In this document: piece by piece, positions 1 to 11,640 of the stretch
Numbering within the stretch: position 1 is the first letter of the stretch
Layout: each line of letters begins with the position of its first letter
DNA from: Molanna angustata
Lineage: Eukaryota; Arthropoda; Insecta; Trichoptera; Molannidae
Direction of reading: 5' to 3'
Length of the DNA: 64,000 nucleotides
NCBI GenBank assembly: GCA_963576475.1
Contig: OY754990.1
Span: 1,148,903-1,212,902 of the forward strand
Translations under genes and position numbers: made by a program
Notes under the pieces: generated by a model
The model's database searches: none
Told to the model about the DNA's origin: nothing
Seen by the model: the letters and a program-made list of their open reading frames with translations, nothing else

Positions 1-241
1 GGTAATTTATTTTCTGAAACAGAAAATTAAAACAAACATAAAATAACTATTTTGTGCGAAAAACCACATGAACGTCGACGGGATTAAACGGGATTTAAAC
101 AAACATAAACTAACTCATTAAGCCGGCTACGTAATATTCCAACTCATGTGTAATATGACTGAAAAGTAGTGGTTGCATTATATTTTTAAGGAATATGAAC
201 TAAAACTTTATCTTATTGGTCCTAACAGAATTCGCAGTCTC
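1..241. other. No feature seen
   Basis: AT-rich sequence with no long reading frame, no recognisable repeat and no motif that I can name. Confidence 0.5.
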
Positions 242-525
242 ATATCCATAATAATAATAATAATAGTAAATTTTATTTAGACATAAAAACAATTAATGCA
301 TATAGTATAAACAAAAAGTATACAAAAATATATATATTTTGAAACAATAAGTTTGGTACAGAGTACCTCTGACAATTAATTATAAAAGAAATATAAAAGT
401 ATGGAGAACATTAATATTTTTTTACTTTGTATTCAGCACCTAGCCTACGACAGGTGACAGGACTTTTGGATTCTTTTATGTTTGGCGGTAAACTATTATA
501 TATTTTGAGACCTTTCATGTGACAT
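242..525 (-). mobile_element. LINE family A, 5'-truncated 3' end
   Basis: Minus-strand 3' end of the same LINE family as the long copy at 6160-8930. The two share, in the same order, a (TTA)n tail, the 'tttatttagac' block, the 'cagcacctagcctacga' block (end of ORF2) and the 'aaactattatatattttgagacc' segment around 490-515. Only the last part of ORF2 and the 3' UTR remain, so this is a dead-on-arrival insertion. The boundary near 525 is judged from where similarity stops. Confidence 0.7.
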
Positions 526-640
526 TTCAATGTCGAACAATTTTAATAACGAATGATTTCTAGAATAGGCTAAAAGCCTATCATATTTCATTCGACATTT
601 TTTAGGCGACATAGTCGAATACGACATTTACTGTGCGAGA
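521..640. repeat. Harbinger-related end sequence rich in CGACAT
   Basis: Contains several CGACAT/ATGTCG hexamers in both orientations and the strings 'gatttctagaata' and 'gcgacatagtcgaat' (one-base differences allowed), which recur at 27020-27065 just outside the Harbinger derivative. It is probably a decayed terminal region of a related DNA transposon. No transposase is attached. Confidence 0.4.
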
Positions 641-649
641 TTGGAAAAT

Positions 650-950
650 ACATACCTACCCTGGGTAGCGTTCGGAAAGACGCTCGGCGTTCGCTCGGCG
701 ATGTTAGAGCGTCATCCTAAGCGTTCGGAATTCATCGAGCGATTCGAGCGGCGATTCACTCTGCCCGTTCGGAATCACGGTTGACTCGCACCAAAGTCGC
801 CCAAGTCGCTCGATGAAATAGTAGGGTGAATGTCGCTCCTGTCAAATTTTTAAATTTTTTGGCGGGATTTATGAATTTTCGCATAGTCAAAGTGACATTT
901 TATTTGGCGGCAATTTATAATTTTTCACATAGTCGTCAACACTTTTAGTT
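650..950. other. GC-rich block with repeated GTTCGGA; possible transposon end
   Basis: A sharp GC-rich island in AT-rich surroundings. It holds repeated 'gttcgga' (near 668, 723, 768) and GCTCGGCG/CGAGCG motifs, followed by two 'gcatagtc/acatagtc' segments. The arrangement resembles the subterminal region of a PIF/Harbinger- or ISL2EU-type transposon, but I cannot find a matching end in the window. A short unrecognised reading frame follows at 996. Confidence 0.3.
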
Positions 951-995
951 TGGTATGGTTTTAGTTGGTTTTATTTGTATTTATAATTTAATTTA

Positions 996-1202
996 TTGAA
1001 TTATTTATTAATTATAATTTACAAAAATGTAAATTCATACAAAATAAATATAATGGATGTAAATTCATACAAATTTATCATGGATAATAATGGTCAACCA
1101 CAAAGAAATGTGGAAGGCCATTATTTAATAGTAAACATCAACAGTAAGTGTATTTTGTTTTATGAAAATAATGTATTTTTTAATGAGTGGTTATCATTTT
1201 AA
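996..1202 (+). CDS. Short unrecognised reading frame
   Basis: A 68-codon frame. From its second half (ATG at 1080) it reads MDNNGQPQRNVEGHYLIV and then runs over a plausible splice donor (aca|gtaagtg near 1144), so it could be a first coding exon, perhaps of the transposon whose end seems to lie at 650-950. No domain is visible and I cannot name it. It may be non-coding. Confidence 0.15.
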   Translation: MNYLLIIIYKNVNSYKINIMDVNSYKFIMDNNGQPQRNVEGHYLIVNINSKCILFYENNVFFNEWLSF

Positions 1203-1264
1203 GGGAAATAAACAATTTTTGAATGCCCAAAACACGAAAAGTTCGTGAAAACTATGTGTGTCAA

Positions 1265-1345
1265 GATAGAAGTGAGTGGCGTTCAGTTCTCTCTGTCTAC
1301 CCCGTGAGGGACATGGCGTGATGGTATGTATGTATGTCTTTGATC
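1265..1345 (+). repeat. Short dispersed repeat ending in (GTAT)n
   Basis: The string 'tctgtctaccccgtgaggg' followed by 'gtgatggtatgtatgtatg' is of a kind very common in lepidopteran genomes, from memory of such sequences. Within this window only the terminal 'gatggtatgtatgtatg' recurs (55287). It supports an insect, possibly lepidopteran, source but is weak evidence. Confidence 0.3.
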
Positions 1346-1420
1346 CAACACTTGTATCCCTTTTTATGACAAATCTGACATTTATTTTATTTTATTCTGG
1401 GAACAGACAGTTATATAAAT

Positions 1421-1530
1421 GAGTGTGTTGTGGCCAACGCTAAACTCCTCACTAACAAGTCATTCTATAAAGTGTTCAAATTTTGTATCGAAAATTTTCA
1501 CCATTTTCATGAAATGAGTTTGTCAAAGTA
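1421..1530 (+). repeat. Dispersed repeat shared with 16814-16920
   Basis: 'ggccaacgctaaactcc' and the following 60-80 bases ('tcactaacaagtcattctat', 'aaagtgttcaaattt') recur with few changes at 16814-16920. Here only one end is present. The other copy carries an inverted match at its far end, so this may be a truncated DNA transposon. Confidence 0.5.
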
Positions 1531-1794
1531 TTTTTTCATAACATTCACAATGGGTGACAGGGAACCTCAATATTGCTGAACTTTATGAGATATGTTCGTT
1601 GGGTGGATGCAGAACTATTATAAGTCGCATTTTTAACGAATATCACTTTTTGATGTAAATATGTTCGCAAGAAAAAATCTTAAATTCTTACGAATAATAC
1701 GAATCACTTGTCACAACACGTTTACTACTTTTAAAATTAATAAATTATTACCTCGTTATTATAATGAAAACATCCGATAAACACCAAAACAAAA

Positions 1795-4161
1795 TATACA
1801 ACCTCTATTTTAAATTCTACTACACCAGCTAGCAAGCTACTTCTTGATTTCCTTTCACTCACTGAAACTTATCAAATTAACACGCACCATAATTCAATGG
1901 GTAGAATTTTGGATTTGGTAATATCTAACTCACAGAATGTTTCCTTCATTGAATGTGACTCTCCTCTTGTACCAGAAGATTCGCATCACAAATCCCTAAT
2001 TATAAATATTAATATGGCAACTATCAAGTACATGAACCCAAATTCACGTGAAATATTTTTATTCCACAAAGCTGACTATATAAACATCAAGCATAGACTT
2101 TCTGATATAGATTGGACTACTCACTTCAATAACCTAAATTTAGAAGATTCATTATCTCTCTTATATGATAAGCTCAATGCATTAATCGTAGAATTTGTTC
2201 CTAAAAAATATGCTTCAGTCAGCAAAAATTATCCTGCTTGGTATAGCAGACCCTTAATCAACAAAATAAAAGAGAAAACCAAATATCATACGAAATGGAA
2301 AAAATTTTCTAACCCCAGAGATTACGATAGTTTTGCCCTATTGCGATCACGTCAAAAAAACCTCACAAGATCCTGTTTCAATTTGTACGTCGCTAAAATA
2401 GAAAACTCACTCAAATCCAATCCAAAGAATATTTGGTCATATGTTAAATCAAAACGTCCATTAAATAACTTACCTCTCACCATGCATTATAATCAATCTA
2501 CTGCAAATGATGGTCCAACTATTTGTAGTAAATTCAATGAATATTTTGCTTCTGTATTTGTTGACAGTTCTGAACAACCACCTGCAATGGATATCCCAGA
2601 TTCTAACTCACAAGTATTCTTACACAAAGTCACTATCAATCCTATTCTGGTATATAACTATCTCACAAAAATTGATACTAGCAAAGGAGCTGGTTACGAT
2701 AACATTCCAGCCCATTTAATAAAACAATGTGCCAATGAATTATGTCATCCATTATACTTAATGTTCCAAAGATCCCTTAATGAGGGTCATTTCCCAAGTA
2801 TGTGGAAAAAAGCCCTTATAACACCAATACACAAAACTGGAGACAATTCAAACATCGAAAATTATAGACCAATCTCGAAATTGTGTATTTTCAGTAAATT
2901 ATTTGAAAAAATCATTATAGATCAAATTAATCCTGAAATAAGAACATCTTTAACTATTAAACAACATGGATTACTTAGTAAAAGATCAGTGGAAACCAAT
3001 TTATTAGAATTTACCGACCATTCATTTTCTGCCTTACTCGAAAATAACCAGTTAGATACAATATACATAGATTTTGCCAAAGCGTTCGACAAAATTAACC
3101 ACAATATTCTGTTGTTTAAATTATGGAACTTTGGCATACGTGGCGATCTGTACAGATGGATAAAGTCCTATATAACAAATAGATCACAAGCAGTAGCCGC
3201 CAAAGGTTTCCAATCGTGTTTTGTTCCAATTCCCTCCGGAGTACCACAGGGTTCTCACCTGGGTCCCTTGCTTTTCCTGATCTACATTAACGACATAACA
3301 CAATGCATAGCTACCTCTGAAATAATTCTTTTTGCCGACGACAGTAAATTATATAAACAAATCTCATCTACACATGACTGCTCACTGCTACAACAGGATT
3401 TAAATAACCTTTTTTGCTACTGTGAAAAAAATCAATTATATATAAATATAAATAAATGTTTCTCAATGAGTTTCAGTAGAAGCAGAAATGTAATTAAATT
3501 TCACTACACTATTAATAATAATATATTGTCGCAAAAACTCGAAGCGAGAGACCTAGGCGTTATCCTTGATAACAAACTATCATTTATTCCTCATATTGAT
3601 TCTGTCGTAAATAAAAGCTACAGAAACTTGGGTTTCATACAAAGAATAACCAAATCCTTCAAAGAAACAACCTCGCTAGTTCTTCTATTTAATGCCTTCG
3701 TTAGAAGTCATTTGGAGTTTGCATCAACCGTATGGAGCCCTAGTTACAATATTCACATCGACAGAATTGAGAGGATTCAGAGAAGGTTTGTTAAAACGCT
3801 TAATTTTAGAAAAAAAATTTACCGCCATGATTATGACCAATCTTAAAAATTACATGGTTTTATATCACTTGAAAAAAGAAGAAAGATATCCGATGTCTAT
3901 CTGCTTTATAAAATACTTAATAACCTTGTAGACAGCTCTTACCTACTCCAAAAAATTTCTTTCAACTGCCCCATGAAAACAACACGCCAAAATCACCTTT
4001 TCTATACACCATACTGCAGAACAAATTACGCACAGAATAATTATGTCAACAGATGCTTAAATTATTACAATAGTCTTGACCCCCAACCTGATATATTTAA
4101 CTCCACACAGACATCGATGAAACGCCAATTACGCGCAGTTATTGGTGATATTACTGGTTAA
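1795..4161 (+). pseudogene. LINE ORF2 (endonuclease end + reverse transcriptase), one in-frame stop
   Basis: The frame is open from about 1768. It starts inside the endonuclease C-terminus (MGRILDLVISN at 1897, typical of the end of the EEP fold). The reverse transcriptase follows: SKGAGYDNIPAHLIK, the ALITPIHK/NYRPIS block, YIDFAKAFDKINH (motif A), SGVPQGSHLGPLLFLIYIND (motif B) and LFADDSKLY (catalytic FADD). An in-frame TAA at 3844-3846 is the only break: the same frame resumes directly with KLHGFISLEKRRKISDVYLL and runs to 4161. The copy is therefore young but inactive, lacking ORF1 and most of the endonuclease. Confidence 0.85.
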
Positions 4162-4436
4162 AAATCAAACCTACTTTCCTTAAACATTCATCCCTTCCTT
4201 ATCAACGCTTTCCTATATCCATTACCCTTCCCTTTCCCCCACATACACTCACCATCTTACAATGACTACCCAACATTAATAATGTATAATAATTTAAATA
4301 TGTGAAACTTTATAATTGGCTATTTATTTTGTATTCTCATTTGAAATTAAGTATTATAAATGTATAGCTGTTAAGTTTCCAAACAAATAAAAAAAAAATA
4401 AAAAAATAAAAAAAATAAAAAAAAAAAAATAAAAAA
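1795..4436 (+). mobile_element. Non-LTR retrotransposon (LINE family C) with poly-A tail
   Basis: A 5'-truncated LINE covering the last part of the endonuclease, the whole reverse transcriptase, the C-terminal region, a 3' UTR of about 220 bases and an A-rich tail (4388-4436) interrupted by single T residues. The reverse-transcriptase motifs place it near the Jockey/CR1 group. I could not find a convincing target-site duplication. The sequence upstream (1531-1794) shows nothing I recognise. Confidence 0.85.
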
Positions 4437-4956
4437 CTTGTGAAATGGGGAAAAAATAATCTGATACGTGACAACATTGTCAACCAGTGTGACCGTTTTT
4501 AGTATTTTAGTACTAAATTAGTATTTTTTCGCCTCTTTGGAACACGTTTGGTATTTTTGGTATTTTTTGGTATATTTTGTGATTTTTAGAGAATTTAATA
4601 CCATTTTTTGGTATTTTCTTAATATTCTGTCAGCATTCTCTTTTGTTGCCTATGATAATTTTATCCCTCTTTACTTCTATGATTTACTCATTGATAGATA
4701 AGGTGGTGGCGGAATTTTTTAAATTGCATTTTTTAATTGGTGATTTTGGCTGGTGAGTATAATGCTGAATTCATCAAAGCATTATACACATTAGCAATTT
4801 TTTTTTATTGAAAAATAATAAAACATATGATACTACAAAAAGAAAACAATGATTCTGAGTCACGCCAAGTCTAATTTTTAGACTTGTCGGCGTTTTCTCA
4901 AGACAATATCTATGTATACTTTAAAAATAACAAACAACATTACAAACTTAGATTAT
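4437..4956. other. No gene; T-rich block with TGGTATTTTT repeats
   Basis: At 4483 'cagtgtgacc' begins a T-rich stretch with repeated 'tagtatt' and 'ggtatttttt' to about 4625. CAGTG starts are usual for hAT transposon ends, but no partner end is visible, so this is a hint only. The rest (4630-4956) shows nothing recognisable. Confidence 0.3.
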
Positions 4957-5118
4957 ATATGATATAGATACCTAGTCAGCGCAATCAATGTATGCCAACT
5001 AAAACTATGCTGAAACAGACGAATTTCACTCGCCCGGATATGATACAGATACCTAGTCAGCGCAATCAATGTATGCCAACTAAAACTACTCTGAAACAGA
5101 CGAATTTCACTCGCCCGG
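4957..5118. repeat. 81-bp tandem duplication
   Basis: Two adjacent copies (4957-5037 and 5038-5118) of an 81-base unit containing 'cctagtcagcgcaatcaatg' and 'cgaatttcactcgcccgg', with about three differences. It is recent from the near identity, and no coding potential is apparent. Confidence 0.85.
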
Positions 5119-6159
5119 CCGTATACGTACACCTACCGATACGCACACCTACATAATACGTGGACCAACCGATCTACCGCCTCACACACACATGTAAAAA
5201 AAACTTGGCATACAATTTAATTCGAAATTTGTACTACACGCGGCTTCTGTACCTTATAATTATATGATTCTAACGTTCTCTTACCGTAATTATTATTATA
5301 TTTTGTAACTACATAATCCGTCGTTAAATTTAAATCTAGTGTAATGCGTGTGTTGCGGTCTATCTTTATATTCGTCCTTTAAAAACTGGTCAAGGATTGT
5401 TCTTTCCCAAAACAAGCCTTTGGCGGATAAAACATTCAATTTTTTAAAATAAAGTGAGATATTATTACGCGCCGCGGTACAAACATTTTTTTAACGAGTA
5501 ATCTCAGAATTAATTTTTGTGCGAGCATGACTTTTTTCAAATTGGTATTGGTGCAATTACCCCAACTACTTATACCATACCTATCATTACAGATTCCGCC
5601 AAAGGCTTGTATATTAGTTTGAGTGTGGTCATGGGTACAAAGTACTTTATCCTAAATATCTTACCAGCTATGGATCGCAAACGTTTACAAATTTTATTTA
5701 CATGTAGATCCCACAAACCTATAATCTATGAATTTTGGATATCACATTGATTTGATCCGGAGTGGTCAGTAGGTGAAAAAAATCACGGTTCGTCGAAATC
5801 TTGAAAGTCTCCTAAATGTAGTTATTTTGGTAGTATTTTCTGCATTCGCGGAACACACCCAGCACACGTGTTGGCGGCCTTGTTGAAAAAGACATTACAC
5901 AAATCGAGACATCACAGCCGAAAAACAGCTTGTTGACGACAATGGAATTGTTTTTAAAGCAATAAATACCACATCCTCGAAGCCGGCAAGGCGGCTAATT
6001 TTATTTATAGTTGGGAGGGTAATAATGTAAAATAATAAACTGTAATGAATAGAGCTATCATTGAAATTTTAATTCAGTAATATTTAGTTATATCCGGCTA
6101 GTTCTAGCAGAGCATCTCAGGGATCTCAGGGTCACAAGGTGGGCTCACGTCCGCCGGTG
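5119..6159. other. No gene recognised; contains a 15-bp perfect inverted repeat
   Basis: No homology that I recognise. 'caagcctttggcgga' at 5413-5427 is matched by its exact reverse complement at 5595-5609, which would allow a hairpin with a 167-base loop or mark the ends of a small element. A 77-codon frame at 5517-5750 spans the right arm and has no recognisable domain. Confidence 0.3.
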
Positions 6160-8930
6160 GTTAATAATAATAGTAACTTTTATTTAGACGTAAAAAAATA
6201 TAAAAATTAATACATCTAGTATAAACAAAAAAAACAAAAAGTATACATTTTTTTTGATAAATTAATAAATTCTGGTACAGGTACAGGGTATGACACTAAA
6301 TTATTTAAAACAACGTAAAGTATGGAGAAAATTAATAATTTTCAACCATGTGCTCAGCACCTAGCCTACGAAAGGTGGCAAGACTTGTGGTTTGTTTTAT
6401 TTTTGGTGGCAAACTATTATATATTTTAAGACCTTTATGGTATAAACTATTTTGAGTGCATGTTAATCTCGTTTTTGGAAGTCTAAAATCCTGACATCCT
6501 CTCGTAGGGTAGGTGTGAACATTGGAATTGAATAATATATCCCTATGCATATATTTTGGAAGCATATTATTTTTTAGTTTGAAAATCAAAGTTAATGTGT
6601 TGTATATAATGTATTGCTTTACTGTCATTAATTTTAGTTTATTTAACATTAGGTTTATTTTTGTATATCTGTTACATTTTAAAATTGTTCTCATTCCCAT
6701 ATTATGAATAATCTGTAACTTTCTATTTTGAGTTTCATTGCAGAGGAAAAGGACACTAGAACAATAATTTAAATGGGGAATTACAATTGAATTAAAAATT
6801 AATCTTGATGTGTGAAAATCTAAGTTATTTCTTATTCTTTTTAAGAAACCAATTTTTTAGCCATTTTTTTCATAATATATTCAAAGTGTTTAGCAAATTT
6901 CAATTTATCGTCTATCAATATACCTAAATATTTCATACATTTAACTTTTTCAATGTTTTCATTATCAATATTTAATGTGAAGTTGTCATTTTGTCCTTGG
7001 TCACTTATAATTAGAAACTTGGTTTTGGCCACATTTAATTTTAATTTATTTTCATATAACCATAGTACCACACTATTCAAATCAATTTGAACTTTTTCTA
7101 TGCCATCACCAAGATTTGATTTCGCTATATATATTAATGTGTCATCTGCGAAGAGTTTTATATCACTGAATTTTAACGTTTTCACTATGTCATTCATATA
7201 TAAAATAAACAATAATGGGCCCAAAACCGAACCTTGAGGAACTCCTTTATCTATTTGCTGAGGCTCTGATGTTACATCTCCGTATTTGGTTTGCTGTTTC
7301 CTTTCTGTTAAATAATCTAAAAACCACTTATTTTCATTTCCACATATTCCAATTCTTTTTAATTTCTTGATAAGTTTATCTCTGTCAATTGTTTCAAAGG
7401 CGCGCTTTAAGTCCAAAAATACTGCAATTATGTGCTTTTTTTTATCTTTATATGTTTTCCATTGATCTATAATATAATTTATAGCCGTTTCACATGAAAA
7501 TTGTTTCTAAAGCCTGACTGTTGGTTTACTAATATTTGTTTTGCCTCTAGGTATTCCATGACTTGTTCCTTTACAACGTGTTCTAATATTTGTTCGTATT
7601 TAGGAAGACTGTTAATAGGTCTAAAGTCATCAAACTTTTTTGGTTGTTCAATTTTAGGAATAGGCGTAATTATTGATGTCTTCCATGTTTTTGGAAATAT
7701 TCCACTGTTTAATGATTCATTTATTATAGCAACCAATGATTCACCCAACACATCAAGAGAATCTTTGATTATATTTATGGTTATACCATCTTGGGACTCA
7801 TTTGATTTCATATTACTTAGCAACTTTTTTAAGTATGATAGATTAATATTTTTGAATTTGAAATTTACATCCTGGTAACAGGGTACATTTTGTTGATTTT
7901 CACTCGTAATTGGTATACTTGCAGCTATATCATCTATGCTCGAGATAAAGTATTTATTGAATTTTTTCGCTATCAGTTCCATCCGATCTTCGGTTCCATC
8001 TGGAAACACAACACTTGTTAAGACTTCCTTAGGTTTCCCTTTAATAATTTCTTTCAATGTTAACCACATTTTCTTTGGATCCTTTAGTTGTGCTTTTAGT
8101 TTTTGTTTATAATATAAACATTTTTGTTGTTTAATTTCTTTGCCGTATGTATTACGCAGTATCTTGTAATTCTTCCATTTTTCTTCCGTTGGTTGCATTT
8201 TTGCAGATTGTTATGCATTGTCTCTTTGTTTTCGAAGATTCTGTAGTTGTTTCGTATACCATTTATTAGTATTTTTAAACACAACCTTTCTTAATGGCAT
8301 AAGATTTGCCACTGCTGACTCTAAGTTTTCAACAAAATTTTCTGCCCTTTCATTAAGTGTAGTTAGATTATTTTTTAATGGCACATTTTTCAACAATTCA
8401 CAAAGTTTTTGTGAATTATATTGACTCTTGTCTCGAAGCATAAACTCCCTATTTTCGTTCTTTATAGGAACACTATCAAACTTTGTGATTAAAGTCTCAT
8501 GATCTGAAATTTTTTGTGCATCCACTATATTCACATTCAAGTAGTAATCGCTTGATATGATTAAATCAATGATGGTCGATGATGTATTGGATATTCTTGT
8601 AGGTTTTGTTACAAGTTGTTTTAATCCTGAATTGTATATTATGCTTTGTAGTCTGTTGCTATATGTATTATTAATTTTCATGTCTATGTTAAAATCGCCT
8701 GCTACGTAAAAAATATTATTTCGATTTTGTGTGTTATAAGTGCACCAGTTTTCAAAGAAGTCCAGAAATTTAGAATGGCTTTTATTCGGTGAATGATACA
8801 ATACTGCATACCTTTGATAAAGTTATTTTTAATTTGAATTCCTAATATCCATGCATTATTTTTATCAAGTATTTCGTTTGATGTTATTTTGTAAGAAATG
8901 TTACTTTTAATATACACAAATTACAAAGAA
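6160..8930 (-). mobile_element. Non-LTR retrotransposon (LINE family A), 5'-truncated
   Basis: A minus-strand LINE. It begins in the endonuclease near 8930, covers the whole reverse transcriptase, and ends with a 3' UTR and a short (TTA)n tail at about 6162-6175. The tail is microsatellite-like rather than poly-A. The family is also present at 242-525, where the same 3' UTR and tail are found. Confidence 0.85.
6332..8930 (-). pseudogene. LINE ORF2 relic: endonuclease, reverse transcriptase
   Basis: Reading down the minus strand: an endonuclease segment (8917-8211) with VAGDFNIDM and SSTIIDLIISSDYYLN, then ISDHETL. The reverse transcriptase follows with ITPIPKIEQPKKFDDFRPIN, QQSGFRNNF, VFLDLKRAFETIDRDKL, KGVPQGSVLGPLLFILYMND and LFADDTLIYIA. 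The C-terminal part ends at 6332 with SLATFRRLGAEHMVENY. Breaks are a frameshift near 8800, an in-frame TAA at 8211-8213, a one-base shift near 7485 and another near 6850. The FADD catalytic core itself is intact. It resembles Jockey/CR1-type elements; the exact clade would need a phylogeny. Confidence 0.85.
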
Positions 8931-9242
8931 GAGAAGGAACAGTATGAAATTAAAGGCGGATGAAATCCTGATAGCATTTATTATAGTTGTGACATTTAGT
9001 ACGATTATACAATCAGGTCAGTCCACTCCCAGCTCGACTATTAAATTAAGAGGGTACATACAGTAAATTAAACAAATTAAGTCTGCTGCAGTGCGGGGCA
9101 CATAGTCCCAGTACAGGGGCCACAACTTTGATTATATGGTAACAAGTGGATACTCCCGCTGGGTGACGATCCCGCGCACCACAACAAGGCTTTTCACAGA
9201 GATATATCTTGTAAAAGGTGAATAGACTATTATTTTATTGAC
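8931..9242. other. No feature seen (pre-insertion flank of the Gypsy element)
   Basis: Non-coding, no recognisable repeat. It is the left flank of the Gypsy insertion whose target duplication starts at 9243. Confidence 0.4.
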
Positions 9243-9247
9243 AGGAT

Positions 9248-9807
9248 TGTAGCAGGTGCAACCAGCCGAGTTGACCACCCACTTCAAGGAGTAGGGGGAC
9301 GTCAGCCGGCTATTTAAAGCGACGCACATCACGTCTCAGTTGTTCAGTTTAACCAAGGCCAGCGATAGGCAGTCACTCTGCCCGACTCACATTTCGATTA
9401 TAATTACGCGCATTCAGCGATCTATATTATTTAAAATATTTAATAGTCCATTATTGAAGTATCAACATTGATTTATAATTAGAGTCACACTATCAAATAA
9501 ATACGTAAGTCCAATTCAAACTATTTTAATACCTGTCCATAATATTAATTAATTCATATTCTTCTAATAAATATATAAATGTTTTATGGTGTGGCGTGGG
9601 TACCTCGCTCTGTTGTGTAATGCTCTTTAATTAGCTTGCAACTAATTAACGAGCTGCGCACAGCAGGATCGAATACACACGCGACATCATTTCGCGTTGG
9701 ATTTGGGAAACAGGCGACAGGTTACTACCTAGTGCCTGTCTAGACCGGAGCACCCTTCTGTAAAGTAATAAATTAATATTTAAAACCAAATACCAACCCA
9801 GCGCGAA
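9248..9807 (+). repeat. 5' LTR of the Gypsy element
   Basis: A 560-bp LTR beginning TGTAGCAGGTGCAACC and ending CCAGCGCGAA. It is nearly identical to 32491-33050; I count about five differences (for example gcaggtg/gcgggtg, taaagcg/taaggcg, accaacc/accgacc). The equal length and matching flanking pentamer fix the edges, although it does not end in the usual CA. Confidence 0.85.
9311..9341 (+). promoter_or_regulatory. LTR core promoter: TATA-like box and initiator
   Basis: 'tatttaaa' at 9311-9318 is followed by the arthropod initiator TCAGTT at 9336-9341, placing the A about 27 bases after the start of the TATA-like box, the usual distance. The same arrangement is repeated in the right LTR (near 32553-32584). 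Confidence 0.55.
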
Positions 9808-9810
9808 AAC

Positions 9811-9826
9811 TGGTGACCTACCGAAC
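9811..9826 (+). promoter_or_regulatory. Putative primer-binding site
   Basis: TGGTGACC, starting three bases after the LTR, is the form expected for a tRNA 3' end complement in many insect Gypsy elements. I cannot identify the tRNA from memory with confidence. Confidence 0.4.
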
Positions 9827-11228
9827 GTGCAGAACAGGTATAATTTTTTTTTGTAAAGATAATATTTGTAAAATAGTGTGTAAAACTGGTAAAGCCCCAT
9901 CTCTGTTGCAATTTTGTCGATTTAAATTTATATTGAGCACATGACATCAAATTTGTGATAATAATTTTTTTGTGTAGCAAACGATAATCTGTTATCAGGA
10001 ACAAATTATAATATTCGTTCAATAACAATTATCAAGTCACTTTGCACATTCTAAACTCATACGACAGAGATTAAAATTTTATTGAATAATAATTGTTTCG
10101 GTTGTCGGACCTGGTTAGACTGAACCCTACGGGTAACTTTAAATATGTAATAATTTAAATTCTTAACCGTGCGCAGGCCCGTATACAGCGCACATTGTAA
10201 AAATCTAAAAAATCGACGAAATACATAAATAATTTATAAGTATTAAACATACGCAGTAATAGTATGTTATCCCTAATTGTTATAAACCCTTGTAAAAAAA
10301 ACACATTTATAACGTAATTATAAGTATTATAATTAGTTATATTGTCGTATTCAAATATCGAATAAATATGTGCAAAATAAAGTACCTACCAAAAACTTGA
10401 AAAATATTTCCATATGTTAATTGTAAAAATATATAATAATGTGTATTTTTTTTTCATGAGCTAAAACTACGCTAAAACGGACAAAAAACTACCAAACAGA
10501 GGTAAAATAACGGAAGGAATACCCAAAAAACTAAAGGAGACTAAAAAAAAGATAAAAATATAAAAATAAAGAACCTAAAGAAGCATGAATTATGCGCAAA
10601 AACAGCACGCATAAAAAGATAAGTAAAAACCACATTTTATTATTAAAAAAAGCCAAAGTAAATTCATTTGTTGTAACATAAAATCATTGCAGAAATAAAA
10701 AATAAAATATCTATCTAAAAGTTCACGTAAAATCATTATTTGAAATACCTACAAGACAAATTATTAACCTGTAAAGTAAATACGTAGGTAAATAAATTTT
10801 TGTATTATTGCTTAAAAATAACGCATAAATGTTACACGGAATGTGAATTAAAATTATTGTCTAAAAAATGTCACAAAAAACTTGTTTACCATGACGCGCA
10901 CATTTTTATCGCGATAATAAAAACGTGTAACAAAAATAACCAAAAATATTATTTTTAATAATATTTTGCGGTAGTAAAAATATATTCAAAAAAAATATTC
11001 TGTAAAAAATTACAATAATAATATCTTCCCGAACATCAATCGGAATACATTATCTGATACCTACTTATAAAACAGGTAGAATCTTATAGTGTAAATTTAA
11101 AATATATAACCGAGGTAATAATAATAAAAATATTCTCCACGGAAAAAATCTCGAAATCGAAGCGCGAAACGAAACATTAAATATATTCGAAGTATATACA
11201 ATAATCAAATTACATTAAGCGTACAGGG
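9827..11228 (+). other. Untranslated leader of the Gypsy element
   Basis: A-rich, gene-free sequence following the primer-binding site (for example the 'ctaaaacggacaaaaaacta' area near 10470). Such A-rich leaders are common upstream of gag. It appears to be interrupted near 11228. Confidence 0.35.
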
Positions 11229-11269
11229 ACCCTATTCTCCAATGTCGCCTATCGATGTCGTGGTTCTGT

Positions 11270-11600
11270 GACAAATCGTTAAAGTCAAATCAGAACACGA
11301 CAATTCGTTACACGTCAAAACAGAAAACGACATAACAGAACAGCGACAATTCAACACACAGTCAAAACAACATATTGACAAATCAGTACAATGACAAATA
11401 AGAACGATGATAATACAACACATAGACAAAACAGAACATTTCTAATACGATTTCAAAGAGATTATGAAATCAGATAACGTCAATAACAATATATTTAATA
11501 TATTATAAACTTGAAAATAAATTTTATTTCACCGACATTTTAATAAGCGAAATATCGATGTTTATTAACGTGATATCAACCATATACCTATTATGTATCT
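11270..11600 (-). repeat. Left copy of a 331-bp inverted repeat (partner 26639-26973)
   Basis: This segment is the near-exact reverse complement of 26639-26973; differences are a four-base length change and a few substitutions. It contains degenerate runs of short GACAA/TTGTC-type units and the string 'tacgatttcaaagagat', part of which recurs again at 11602-11640. Just outside lies 'ccaatgtcgcctatcgatgtcg', a motif like the Harbinger end at 27092. It may be a non-autonomous DNA-transposon end. A short frame inside (198 bp) is an artefact of the repeat. Confidence 0.75.
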
Positions 11601-11640
11601 AATACGATTTCAAAGAGATGAAATTAGATAACGTCCCATA

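Noticed and set aside
4483..4625. hAT transposon
   Set aside because: Only a CAGTG start and a T-rich subterminal stretch are seen; no opposite end, 8-bp duplication or transposase.
11232..11429. Conserved Cys-rich small protein present twice (also 26814-26996)
   Set aside because: The frame exists only because the two inverted-repeat copies are nearly identical. The sequence is made of short degenerate TTGTC-type repeats and has no start or codon signal.
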